From assembly GCA_032622095.1 (NCBI GenBank), contig CP136067.1, positions 60,710,893 through 60,774,892 on the forward strand: 64,000 bases of DNA, given 5' to 3'. The position numbers and the translations under genes were made by a program. Source of the DNA: Siphonodentalium dalli. Its lineage: Eukaryota; Mollusca; Scaphopoda; Gadilida; Siphonodentaliidae. This document shows positions 44,293 through 56,510 of this stretch, piece by piece. Under the pieces are notes generated by a model. The model ran no database searches, was not told the DNA's origin, and worked only from the letters and a program-made list of their open reading frames with translations. The number at the start of each line of letters is the position of its first letter. Position 1 is the first letter of the stretch.

Positions 44293-46439
44293 CCAGCCTT
44301 GAGTACTGCAGAATATGGTTGTTTTAGCTGGTACATTTTTGTGGATGGATTATTCTGGATGACGCTCATGATGTAATATTTTTAGCATTAAATTTCATTC
44401 CGCACATATATAGCTCAGGTCTCTAGCGTTTTCAAGTCAGCATGATGAGGGAAATATTGAAATTTCTCAAAAATATAATCATATAAGAAACATTGAATCT
44501 TCTTTCAGTCAATGTTAAAACACTAAATTATTTTTCACTCATTTTATCATGCAAACATATCATGAAGAACAATGATTTTATCTACTGTTTTAAAACTTAG
44601 TTAAAACTTGTATATATTTTTAGCAGATGATAATACTATAAATTTGATTCTCATGTCGCTCCCAAAGTCAATTTGGGTTTTTGAATTAAATTTCCATCTC
44701 CATTTTGGGTAAACAAAACCAAGGGTTTTTTTTTTTGGCCATTTAAATAAACACTGATGGCGTGAACCCTGATTTGGAGCTATAATTTACCACAATTTTG
44801 TCACTAATATCATTCATAGTGGAAGGCAATATGTTAGACACGAGTACATTTATCTGGAACTCTGTAGGCTGTAGTCCATAAAGCTGACTCATGTAATCAA
44901 GAGCTTAGTTCTATTTGGATGGTCAGGTTCATAGCGTCAGTCGTTCAAGTGATCGTTTAGATTAGATGCTGGCTCAATGACACTCCCAACAGAGCTGTCA
45001 TGCTTCATAGAGCCAGTGTCTAGTCAAATGGTCATTTTGCCCAATAACCGCTCAGATGAAATTAAAATGTTTATTGTACTTAAAATGTTTATTGTACTTA
45101 AAATGCTTGATGCTGTACTTTGGATGAGTGTGACTGTACTTAAAAAATGCTTTCATCGTTGTATTATTGTTTAGATTGATGCTCACTCATTCTCTATACT
45201 AAGCACTTCGTTGTATTATTGTTTAGATTGATGCTCACTCATTCTCTATACTAAGCACTGCACTTATCACTTTTCCTTAACTATGTTAGTTGTGAAGATG
45301 CTCTGGATAAAATGATGCTCATTTTATTTTTGTTGTACTTAAATTATACATGGATTATTTTGAATCATGTGATAAATATAGCCAGCATGACACTGTTGAT
45401 CTTTGAATATATATACAATAAATTCCTAATTTTCTTAAATTCTGGTTAAATCTCTGCCTTAAATCTCAGATTATAGGACATCAATATGCCACTGAGGGAC
45501 TGTCAGGATCTATAGCCCTTGGCCGGATGCATAATAAACTGAGGTCCCACTTCATTTTGACTCAGACTTTTTGAGTGACATTGTCACAAATGGCAGGACT
45601 GAATACATTAAAGGGCAATGGCAGAGACACATAGACCTGGGCATTGATTTCAAACTCATGTTTGTTTGTGGACCATCTACCTGTTTAAATACTGAATACT
45701 GTTAAAGTGATGTGGAGCACTCTGCTGGTGTGTTCATAAGATAATAGCGATTAATCTTGCCCAAATAAATATTTTCATATATTTTATATCCAAAAAGGTA
45801 GACTCACGTTTATTTTTATCAACCATTAATTCATCCTGAATGAATAAGTAAATATTTACATTTGTGCGTAGTTCAGATTTTGTGTTCTCTGAAATCGGAC
45901 AGTTGATGTGGTTGGAATTCTCGACAATCTTAGTTTACTATACGTTTGTTCATTATATATAGCATCTTTGTACATGTATTAACGTATCAGTTTGATTCAC
46001 TCACATAAACCCACAATATTATTGATTTAGCATTCAGAGTCATTCCCAACAATATGAAGCATGCACTGATACAGGAAATCAAATTGTTCATAGAAAATAA
46101 ATAAACTAAAAGGTGTTAGCTTGCTGACAAAATACTAACCACAAGTAAACTATTATTTTGGCAGTTGTTTCTGGTGGAGTCCAGAATACAGGAATAGTTC
46201 TACCAATTGATAACCAGGTCCTAGGTATTCTCGTTCACATAGTATGCATTAAAATGAAGTGAAACATTCTGCTGGGGTGTTAAATACATGCAGCAAATAA
46301 AATTTAATACTAAAAATATAGGTTATTTTAATCCTTTTTGTATAAAAATTGGCAGCGCACAATGTCATTATTTTATACATAAGTCTTGCTAGCAGAATTA
46401 TTCCAGATGCACATACATAAAAAATCTGGTCTGCCCCTT
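44293..46439. other. No gene seen; one small tandem duplication
   Basis: AT-rich. Two tandem copies of a 52-bp unit (CGTTGTATTATTGTTTAGAT ... CTATACTAAGCACT) at 45157-45260; three TGTACTTAAAATG steps at 45066-45110. An AATAAA occurs at ~45417. Otherwise unremarkable. Confidence 0.6.
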
Positions 46440-47035
46440 TTTTTAACCAGAGTTATGTCACTCAAGTTGTTTCTATTTATAGCAATTTTATGTCCGTTAG
46501 CATGACAACTTCAACAAACGTCAACAAATTTCATTCATATTCGGTATATGGATCATTCACTACAATATCGCATTTGAAAATCAGGTTTGTCCATTTCTTT
46601 TACATGAGTTACGGCCCTTATTTAGTATATTTTTAGCAATTTTAAGAAATTTTATGTCTGTTAGCGCACTAACTTGAACAAACGTCAACCAATTTCGTTC
46701 ATATTGGTGTATGGATTGAAAACCAGATTTGTCCGATCCTTTTTACCTGATTTATGACCCTTGGTTTGTCCATCTTTAGCAATTTTATGAATACTTGTCT
46801 GTTACCGTGATAACTTGAACAAGCATCAACCAGTTTCATTCATATTTGGTACATGTATATGGATCTTTTACAACAATATTGTGAAAGAGTTCAAAAACCA
46901 GGTTTGTCTGATTTTATAACCTGAGTTTGTGTGAAAACAAGTGTCAACCGATTACATTCATATTTGATATGTGGACCTTTCACAACAATATCTCGATCAA
47001 GTTCGAAAACCAGGTTCGTCCGATTTGTTTATACC
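46440..47035 (+). mobile_element. Tandem-unit element, ~165-bp units
   Basis: About three and a half units with TTTAGCAATTTTATG, GTCTGTTAGC, CTTGAACAAACGTCAACCA, TTCATTCATATT[TC]GGTA and ACCAGGTTTGTCCGAT. No termini defined. Confidence 0.6.
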
Positions 47036-47179
47036 GGGTGCATATTTGAGCCTGAGGCTACCACCTAATGTCAATTTAAGCTACCACCTAATGTGAGTTA
47101 TTCCGTACAATTTAAGAGATAATTAAGTGGTAGTCAAACATGTCAAAAACAAGAAAAGAAAGACAACTGAAACACCAAA

Positions 47180-47735
47180 CCCTTATAAAATATAAACCCT
47201 TATATATATTACCGTCCTGTAAAAGCCAGCTTTGGTCACTAGGACGTAACAACTACAGAAAAAAGTACCGTGATAAACCACTGTAAAACCGTGGATTACC
47301 GACCATGGTAAAGCAAGGTACACCCTGATATACCGAAGTCCACCATGCTTTGTACCGCGGTTTACCACGCGTCATTCCACGGTAAACCCAGGTACATCAA
47401 CATAACAAATTGGTGTACTGCAGTGCACACATGGGTGTACTGTGGTGCACCACGTCATGTTCCAAGGTAACTGAGGTGCCTACACACAACACCTTGGTGT
47501 ACCACAGTCTGTACCGTGGTGCACCATATCCCATACCACAGTAACCCAGGTACATAGAAACGACACCTTGGTATACCATGGTGCACCAAGCAATGTAACA
47601 CGGTAAATCACGATAACACAGGTACTTTCATGTACACATAAGACATTGGTGCATCAAGGCGTGTACTGTGGTGCACCACTTCTCATTCCAATGTGAACCA
47701 CTGTAAACCATGCTACAGACATAATACCTTGGTAT
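47180..47735. repeat. Degenerate minisatellite of GTGGTGCACCAC / GTACCGTGGT words
   Basis: Repeated CACCTTGGTGTACCAC, TGTACTGTGGTGCACCAC, GGTAAACCCAGGTAC blocks every ~70-85 bp. GTGGTGCACCAC is a palindrome, so the array could form many hairpins. Short minus-strand ORFs come from it. Confidence 0.8.
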
Positions 47736-48057
47736 AACAATAACATGATTTTGGAGGCCATTCGGGTTTATTACTGTTTGGCTGTATTATTATAGCGGCC
47801 CGACAGAAATTATTAACAGCCAAACATCCTAGTATAGAAGGCCGAGACAAAGTTGATCGAGGGCCGCTGATAGGTTTAGAGTCATAAACTCATTTTCATT
47901 ATAATTACCATGTTGTTTGCATCATTCATATAGCACATGCATGTATTTTGCACTGATACATGACTCAAATTAATTTGTTCTATATATTCTGCTGAGTAAC
48001 AATAATAACGAAACCACATAAGGATTAGAACACATAAGGCAGCTGTGGCATTCCACA

Positions 48058-48560
48058 GTTTTTAGCTCACCTGAGACAAAGTCTCCGGTGGAGCTATAGT
48101 CATCACTTCTCGTCCGTTGTCCATCTGTCCGTCGTACCGTTCATCCGTCCATCCGTCCGTCAACAAGTCTTTGAACATCTTCAGATCTATAGGACCGAAT
48201 GGGTTCATATTTGGTGTGGATGTTCCCTAAATGACTCACATTCAGATTTGTTCAAATGAAGTCACCAGGTCAAATAGTTGCGAAGCTAGGACCATAACTC
48301 TTTCCCACCATATTAATTCTTAAAATGACTTCTTCTCAAATTCCATTGGCCCGAATGGGTTCATATTTGGTATGAATGGTCCTTGGGTGACTGGGGTTCA
48401 GATTTGTTCAAATGAGGTCACTGTGTCAAATGTGGGCGGAGCCAGGGACATAACTAAAAAAAAAGAAAAGAAGTCCGATTGAACCCATTGCTCAATTAAA
48501 AAAAAAAAAAATCAGATTTAACTCCTTTGCTCAATTTAAAAAAAAAGAAAAAAAACAAAT
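48058..48560 (+). mobile_element. TTTTAGCTCACCTGAG-type element, copy 1
   Basis: 5' end TTTTAGCTCACCTGAGACAA with partner TCTCCGGTGGAGCTATAG forms an imperfect hairpin; a CCGTCC tract follows, then two ~180-bp units (GGTTCATATTTGGT, CAGATTTGTTCAAATG) and an A-rich tail. Confidence 0.7.
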
Positions 48561-49164
48561 TTAATTTTAAATAAATTTTTTTTTTATTTATATTAATAAA
48601 GCCCATCACCCTTGCCCATTGGTGCTTCTACCATCCCTGTTATCAAACACTTGTTTTAAATTTATTTCACAGTCATAATACAATACACCCTGTGCATTTG
48701 CTAGAATGCTATCTCTTACAATGAAAGTCAGTAATGCCAGTTTGCTCTGTTGATAATTATCCACATGTCAAATCTGACAGTGCAACATCAACAAGCAGAC
48801 AGCCCTCTCTAGCCAGACCAGAGAGGTTTTGGTAACTAATTTTGAAATTGAAGGTCAAATGTATTCCCATGAGCCTTCAGTCTCTACTCATATGAACTAT
48901 TACTGCTTACATGTAAAGGAATTTGTTCAAATGGTGGGTCTGTCGAAATAGATCATTTATACAGTTTTAACACTTCCTTTCAGTGAATTAATTTCTACCC
49001 TATGAATGGTTCTGTAGTTTTGTGTGTACCACCTGTTGTTGATTGAGACTGTTTCTAATGGAGACAGCTTTATAAGTTTAAGAATCAGCCACTCACTCCA
49101 AAAACTTTAACCCCCTCCATAAGACAAACTGTTTGAGTTGCTGAGTTCAAGTGGGTACTGATTA

Positions 49165-49770
49165 TAGTTTTAAGCTCACTTGAGGCAAAGTCTCCGGTGG
49201 AGCTACCGGGTATAGTCATCACCCATCGTCCATCCATCCATCAAACATTGTTTAAACATCTTCTCCAGACCCATAAAACCGAATGGGTTCATATATGGTG
49301 TGGGTGTTCCCTAGGTGACTCATATTCAGATTTGTTAAAATGAGATCACCAAGTCAAATAGTTGCGAAGCCAGGGCCATAACTCTTTCACTAGTAATTCT
49401 TAAAACAACTTCTTCTCAAGAACCATTGGGCCTATTAAGCTTATATTTGGTATGGAGGGTCCCTGGTTTACTGCGGGGCAAAGATGGGCAGAGCCAGTGT
49501 CAATATCTTTAAAAAAAAAACTTAGATTTAATGTTTTAGATTTAACTCCTTTCTCAATTTAACCACAAAAAAAAACATCTTTAAATGAAAAAAAAAACAT
49601 TTAGATTTTACTCCTTGCTCAATTTTTTCATAAAATTAAATTAAAATTAAAAAAAAATTATTACGTTATAACAATGTACTGACTATTGTAGTCGTCAGAG
49701 TCCCAGTATTCTCTGTCTTTACAGTCTGGTGTGCGACCCCACAGTCATTGACTGTCTTGTTGTGTTGTAT
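49165..49770 (+). mobile_element. TTTTAGCTCACTTGAG-type element, copy 2
   Basis: Same hairpin start (AGCTCACTTGAGGCAAAGTC, CTCCGGTGGAGCTACC), CCATCC tract, two units, A-rich middle, and the shared 3' part CTGACTATTGTAGTC ... CACAGTCATTGACTGTCTTG. Confidence 0.7.
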
Positions 49771-50079
49771 TAATATGTTGGAATATGCTAGATAGCAATT
49801 GCTGGAAATAACCAGGCTGATATAATTCTGTTTCATATTATTCTGACTTATTTGCTAATTATTTGGGGGGGGGGGGTGGATCTCAAGTTGGCCTGGAAAA
49901 AAATTAAACATTTGCACAGAGGGTGGGTGGTCAGGTAGCGGAAATAATTTGTTTCGACTCTGTAGATCAGAGCTGTGGGTGCATGCACAACAGGATGTTT
50001 GATTACACGGCTTGTGTAATTGATATAATTTCCAACTTCATTCCACGAGTAAGACTTAAGTTTTCTTAAGCATACTGGA

Positions 50080-50400
50080 TTGACTTTGTCCATCTGTCTG
50101 TCCATCATTTTCCATTATAGCATTATCCTTCTTTGTTTATCTGGAAATATGGGGTATATGTCCGTCCACGCAGATAGCTCAGGCTCTCAACCATGGGTTA
50201 CCAAATCTCTCATGCTGGTGTGGAGGGTCGCCATTGAGATTGCTTTCCAAAGAATTCCCAAAATGACGTTATTTGCATTTTCAGTTATAGAGTTATTCTT
50301 CTTTGTTTATTTAAAATGTGTTTGCCATCCCAGCCAACATGCCCATTTCAATATTTGGCACCCTGGGGTAGGCCAGCACCGCGGTGCAATTTCTTGTTTC
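50080..50400 (+). mobile_element. Short element ending in a GCACCGCGGTGC hairpin
   Basis: CTGTCTGTCC start, two units with TATAG[CA][AG]TTATTCTTCTTTG-type blocks, and the end GGCCAGCACCGCGGTGCAAT TTCTTG. The 12-bp palindrome near the terminus recalls Helitron-type 3' hairpins, but no CTRR end is present. Confidence 0.45.
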
Positions 50401-52387
50401 AAATAGACCAGTATATGACTCGAAGAAAAATAGTGTCATATGGTTCCATGCACCTATCCAATACACATATGTCGATTTCTGCTTAAATCTTAAATAGCCT
50501 CACCAAAAGTCCAAACAAGCCACCAGTATATAATGTACTACTAAACAACTATTCCTTTGATTCTTTGTTGTAACATATTAGGTTTCATTATGAATTGCCA
50601 GAGTTTTCCAAAAGCGATTGTGCACTGTCAAACTAAATACGACATTGTCATACAATAACTTGAAAGTTTACCTGTCAAAAACATCAAAGTACATTTACAA
50701 AAAGCAAGGGCAAATATTTTTGCAAGAGTAAAATCACTTTTTGTATATAACTCACATGAAACTAATTAGAAATTATGCTGAGCAAATATGGAAATTGGGT
50801 AGGACGCTTCCCTCGCATTGGGTCATTTGTTCGGAGTAACTGATCTCTTTCAAATGAATTGTGACCTGCTACCAACGAGATGGATATACTAAACTAGTAG
50901 ATTGTATGCTGTAAGGGAGCATGTTACAACAAACACATTGTAAGCCATGCAGTTGACGCAAAGGCACTGTCGATGCTTCATCTTGCTATTGGTTAAACTA
51001 AGTTGGTGTCGTCCAGTGATTAATTTGCATGAGTCCTTGACTTGTGTGGTTTAGATATATATATACATGCACTTTTGCCCTTTTATTCATTATTCTATAT
51101 ACTTTCTCTCCCCAATAGAAAACATACGAGTCAAGGGACATACATTGTATAAGTGAAGTGTCGACATCAGATAACACATAATTTTAATGCACGATAAAAT
51201 TAACTGTTATGGAAAATTGGGTTGCATGCATGGGGAGAATGGATCTATTGTTTTGTGCACCAGGTATTAAAAAATATATATCATTCAGTTTCGTCGTGGG
51301 AAAAAAAACTTGACCTTACATATCTGTACATACGGTATGATACGGATACACTCTGCACAAATGTTTTGTTATTTCCAGGCCAACTTTATATCCACCCCAC
51401 CCCAAACAAAATAATTAGCATTTCACAATTAAAACGAAGCATATTTAAAAGTAATTATATTATTTCTTGCATTGCATAGTATATACAATCATGAAATTTT
51501 CCCCGGGAAGTAATTCCATGCTTACAAAAATCGCCTAATTAATGTAAACTAAGCTGTGACATTGCTTACTGTGATATACATTATTAAGGAAGATTTTGAA
51601 CTAATAAATATATTAACTGGCCATTTAAGTTGTAGTTCGTTTTCCAGTTGTATCGCCGTTCAACAGTCAACCATATGCCCTTTGTTTCATGGTATTATAA
51701 GTTGCAATAGTTTAAACATATTTATTTGTCTAATTTATGTAACATATTATATATGACACAAACATTGTATATACAGACAATGGGATTGGAGGACAAGTGC
51801 TGACTCACTTATGGGTACCCCCCTCTCCCATAAGTTGCAATGAAGTACGTATGTATGAGCAGTATTGTATCCCTTCTCAACTTAAAAATTTTGAATTACA
51901 ATAAAGAGCTATTCTCTCTCAATGTTCAGCGAGATTATTATATTGTTTAGTTAATTTTATTTTGATACTTAAGAAATGGCTAGTCTATTTCTATTTTATA
52001 GTGTATTTATGATAAGCTGTGCTATCGCTATGCCAAGGACAACGAAATCCGACAATAAACACACGAGTTACAAGTTGGTATGTTGGTACGTCCGGAATGT
52101 ATATATACCCAGAAGGCCCGAACCACCTTCTGAGATCGGGGGCATAATAATGTGAAAATATACTATATTTGGCTGTATCTGGTGCAATGTATTACATGGC
52201 TCATAGGTCGAGATAAATTCACGGGCATGTGGATAAATTGCATGCTATCACAAAACATTATAGTTGTGTATAAGAAATAACACATTTCGGTCACAGATAA
52301 AGTGTTTTTAATACTAATAATGCTATACTATTGATATTTTAGCTTGATCTGTAAAGTTTGTGACATTGTTTTTCTCGGTCAGAATCA
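50401..52387. other. No gene or clear element seen
   Basis: AT-rich, short ORFs only. Confidence 0.5.
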
Positions 52388-52584
52388 CAGGGGCCTGTAA
52401 CGCGCTCCGCTGTCCGCCCCCGTTTGCGCTGACCATATACGTCGCCTCTATATACGCGCCTGCTTCACGTTAATGGTAGTTATAATATTATACTACCATT
52501 AACGTGAAGCAGGCGCGTATATAGAGGCGGCGTATATGTGCAGCGCAAAATGGGGCGGACAGCGGAGCGCGTCACAGGCCCCTG
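52388..52584. mobile_element. GC-rich near-perfect hairpin MITE (~197 bp), possibly hAT-like
   Basis: CAGGGGCCTGTAACGCGCTC at left pairs with the inverse of CAGGGGCCTGTGACGCGCTC at right. Pairing continues for ~95 bp per arm with about six mismatches, around an AT-rich centre (TATAATATTATA). CAGGGGC ends are usual in hAT MITEs. An 8-bp target duplication was not clear. Strongly GC-rich against its surroundings. Confidence 0.85.
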
Positions 52585-52862
52585 TAGTAAGAATTTACCC
52601 ACTTTTCACTGTGCTGTATACTGGAAGCCATGTTGGACTGGTTTCGTTGCACCTTTATTTGAGGCTTTATTAAGAACTATGTATGGTCACTAAAAATATG
52701 AATTAGGGAGTAATAGCATGCCTTGGTAACGAGCAACACAAGATTATTTACTGCGAAAGTCACCTCTTGAAGATTGTCCATCTCTTCCTTATAAAGTTTC
52801 CGGGGTATAAAAGTATAAAAATGAATCGAGGTCACCTGTCCGGAAACACTTCTATCAATTAA

Positions 52863-53322
52863 AGGTACCCAATCCGATCAGACGCTCCTAAATTACAATC
52901 GCTTTGGCTTCGGGGGTAAACAATATTTGATTCGAGTCGAGGAACCCACCCATCAATGCTCAGAGTGATCAGATATCGATTTTTGAAGTTTGTTATTTCT
53001 CGAGATGTGTAATAATATGTGGCAAAGAAACACGTGGTCAAACGAAGGGTCTCTGACAAAATTGCGGATGAAGATGGATAACTCTAAAATCAAGTGGTAA
53101 TATGGTCAAATTTCGTGATACTTTAGTGATAATACGCCCATATTTTGTTGAACAAAATGTTGATAAATAACATGTTTTGGGAAATTTTATACCATATATA
53201 GTGGACAGTGGTTAGCATTATTTTGTTGCAATAAATCGAATCTGATAACTAAAGCGTATTTTGAAGAAATGTTGTTATTGTATCTTGATGGTATGGGGAC
53301 AGTCTGATCGGATTTAGTGCCT
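52863..53322. mobile_element. TTAA-flanked MITE, uninterrupted copy of the AGGTAC family
   Basis: TTAA at 52859-52862 and 53323-53326. Ends AGGTACCCAATCCGATCAGA and the inverse of AGGCACTAAATCCGATCAGA: 18 of 21 terminal bases pair. It is the intact model for the copies at 19052 (with nested insert) and 56090. ORFs in it are incidental. Confidence 0.83.
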
Positions 53323-53384
53323 TTAATATTGATTTGATTTTGATTTTCACCTGGTATAATGCGTACAACCTTTCGGGACAGTTT

Positions 53385-53899
53385 TACGGGCTATTTTTAT
53401 TCGCCCTTTTTGAAAAAAGGTCGTATTTGTAATCAGTCCGTCCGTCCGCACGTACGTACGTCTGCCTGTCCGTCAGTCCGTTAACATTTTTGGTTTCCGA
53501 TCGATAACTCCAGTTTGGATTATTTTATCTGAACCAAAGTTGGTATGTGTATTTCGTAGCTAAAGATATACATGCCAAGTTCGAATATGGGTTCCAATAA
53601 TTTTTTGCATGAGTTAATACGAACCTTTTTGACCTAGAATTTGACCGATTTCATAACATTTCGGTTTCAGACCGATACCTCCAGTTGGGATTATTTTGTC
53701 TGAACCAAAGCTGGCATGTGTGTTTCCCAGCTAAAACTACAGGCCAAGTTTTCGATTTAGAATTTGACCGTATTTTGGCATTGAAACTAGTGGTATATCA
53801 GATATTCTTTATACACTCAAATTATTATTTTATTTTGCGGCAGTACAATTCGTAATGGCTTAAGGGCGTATTCTGCCACGCCCTAGCGATGCTCTTGGA
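53385..53899 (+). mobile_element. Tandem-unit element ending GGGCGTATTCTGCCACGCCC
   Basis: CAGTCCGTCCGTCCGCACGT start, two units (TGAACCAAAG[TC]TGG[TC]ATGTG, AGGCCAAGTT), 3' end with a GGGCGT/ACGCCC hairpin then TAGCGATGCTCTTG, shared with 19870-20173. Confidence 0.65.
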
Positions 53900-56089
53900 A
53901 CAAACTTCAGGCGCATTCGGAGCATAACAGGAGGGAGCACCCTATCATGTATAGCACCCACTATCAAGGCAAACATACATTTATATTCAGATATTTCGAA
54001 TGAATAAACCACTTTTGCCTCTATAGACAAATAATATTCCCAATCTTCAGTTGTGTGTGTGTGAGAGGGGTGTGTGTGTGTGAGGGTGTGTGCGTGTTTT
54101 ATTTACAGAAAAGTGTATTTGTAGTCTTGAAATAGGGTTTTTATAAATTTATGATGTTGTTGTTATAAATGTGGCACGGGAGAGATATAGTCCATGTGCT
54201 GGTAGAAGTTAATTTATCGGGGTCGGGTGCAACAGGGATCCTACCAGCCCATGGACTAATATACAATCGTTAAAAAAATCAACAGTAAAAAATTTCATTA
54301 TATATTACTTAGCTCATAACAAAGATTTACTGGTAGTATTATAGTAAGTTTAGGCATACGCAAAGTGTCTTTCGTCGAAACTGTTGTCCGTCTACTTGGA
54401 GTAGTTTTGTCTCTGTGCCATTCGAAGTTGGATTGTGATGATCGAAGTCACATTTGTTCCATTTTTAGTTTGAAATTGCCCCGGTTCTCGCTGGTTCTCG
54501 CGGATATTCATACCGACCTCGGCCATGCACGCTGTGCGGTGACAGCTTCCCTCAATTAAAACAAAGAGGGGTGTTATTGTATTCAATTTCCGGCACGACA
54601 TCTTCCGACTGGTTTGTAAATTGATCGGAATTCCACAGTAATTACCGACGCATGTTGGAAATTGAAGTGAATGACAAGAGAAGCTCATTACACAACGGTT
54701 TTATGTGAACTCACATAAAATAGCCATATCGACTAACAACCGGGCAATTTTGTCGACGATCCAATTTGCACCGTAATTGGCGAACAGATAGAAATTTCAA
54801 TGGGTTCAATAGCTGAGATGACAGCTCTAATGTCATACAATTTATACTCTGTTTTACCTCTCGACATATATATCCTTTATCCGGGTAAGATAGTTGAGGG
54901 TTAACAACAGAGTCTTCACATGTATTTGAAACTAATATTTTTGATTCGTGAGGGGCCTGGCGGGTCCAATGTTTATGTGCAATAAAAGGAGAATGCATGT
55001 ATGCTAACTAATGCGTTCACCAGGTAATGCGATTATGGTCAATGGCGGTCATAGACGGAGCGACAGGACGACAGCATAACCGCCCCTTGGCATAAATTGA
55101 GTTTTTGCTTTTAGCTTGATTTTTAAAACGGCTTTCATGTCATGCAAATTGTGATCTTTGATAAACGTGGCAACCAACACAAATACTATCAGGCTTAGCT
55201 GTTACATTTTTACACTGGCTGTACTAGATGCAACAAGAAAACCATAGTCAGAAATGGTAACGACCTCAAGATTATATTATTAGGCATATATAAAATATAT
55301 ATTGGAGCTTTAATGTGTGATGATTTTTCTTATGTGTGTATGATTTGTGCTTGGTGATGAAGCATGTGAAAACATTCTAAAAATCGGACTTGCCAAACTA
55401 AAGTTTTGATAATTATGAAATATTTACACACCCTGCGTTGCGTATAGTATGTATTCACAAAGACGAACGGTTCATCGGTAAACACACAACGCCCATTGCA
55501 TTGATAACACAAACAAGTACGCAAATACCGAGTACGTTTTAATCACATTTAGTTCATCACCGCCTACGACAGGGTGAGATACGCTTGCCAACGTACACCC
55601 TAAGACTGCGTAATATATCATGTAAATACCCCACAAGACTGCCACCTCCAGACGGAACTGCCAGTATGCTAAGACCTTATGCAGTGGAATAATGATGTCC
55701 TTTCTTTGGATGCGACATGACCTTAAATAGCTGCATGCGCATATGATGTACACATGCAGTAAACACAAAGTGTTGTTGTCGGATACTTTGTTAATTGGTT
55801 TATGTTTGTTATTTGTTTAAATACTGCCAGTGTGAGTATATGGTCCAGTATTAAACTACCATGCACTATCAATTTACCATCTTGTCCTATACCATATTGC
55901 AATATTTATTTATTTAATGGCAATTTCTTAATTTATTTACCAGCATCGGTATGATTAAATTATTCCTCAGCTCGGATGTTGATTCGCTTCATGCCATTGA
56001 TACCGAAATATGTGTCGCCCCCTTTCATATTTTCTGGATCCGCCATTGATTATGGTCATGTCGGACATATGTGAACAAAACATATCATC
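53900..56089. other. No gene supported; TG microsatellite
   Basis: Interrupted TG repeat at 54049-54096. The 54380-54680 stretch is somewhat richer in CpG and has ORFs on both strands (64 and 98 codons), but without motifs, splice partners or promoter signals I would trust. Confidence 0.5.
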
Positions 56090-56510
56090 AGATTCCAAAA
56101 AGAAGAAGAAGAAGAAGAAGAAGAAGAACAACAACAACAACAGTAACTGTTATCAGAATCGATTAATTACCCAAGATAATGCTAACCACAGTGAACTATA
56201 TAGTTTAAAATTGTCAAAAACGTTATTTATCAACATTTTGTTCAACAAAATCTGGCCCGATTGTCAAATATCTAACACCATAATCAACTTGATTTTAGAG
56301 TTATCCATCTTCATCCGTAATTTGGTCCGAGACCGTTTGATTGAAGAATATTTGACGAGCCGCAAAAATTACATATCTCGGAAAATAACAAATTTCAAAA
56401 ATCGATATCTGATCACTCAGAGCTTTGTTGGGTGGGTTCATCGACTCGAATCATTTTTTTTCACCTCCGAAGCCAAAGAAATAGTAATTGTGAAGCGTTA
56501 ATTCGGATAC
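56090..56510. mobile_element. Fragment of the AGGTAC MITE family with AAG microsatellite
   Basis: Starts with GATTCCAAAAAGAAGAAGAA (about ten AAG), an AAC run, then TGTTATCAGAATCGATTAAT and TTGATTTTAGAGTTATCCAT as in 52863-53322. The 163-codon ORF across it follows from the microsatellite and is not a gene. Confidence 0.7.

Noticed and set aside
50340-50400. Helitron 3' end
   Set aside because: A palindromic hairpin lies near the end, but the terminal bases are CTTG rather than CTRR, and no Helitron 5' TC end was found.
54365-54688. Opposed ORFs in a CpG-richer stretch as a first exon
   Set aside because: No signal peptide, domain, donor site or downstream exon could be tied to either frame.
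56010-56501. 163-codon ORF, one of the longest in the window
   Set aside because: It runs through an AAG/AAC microsatellite and a MITE fragment whose intact relatives at 52863-53322 do not keep the frame.
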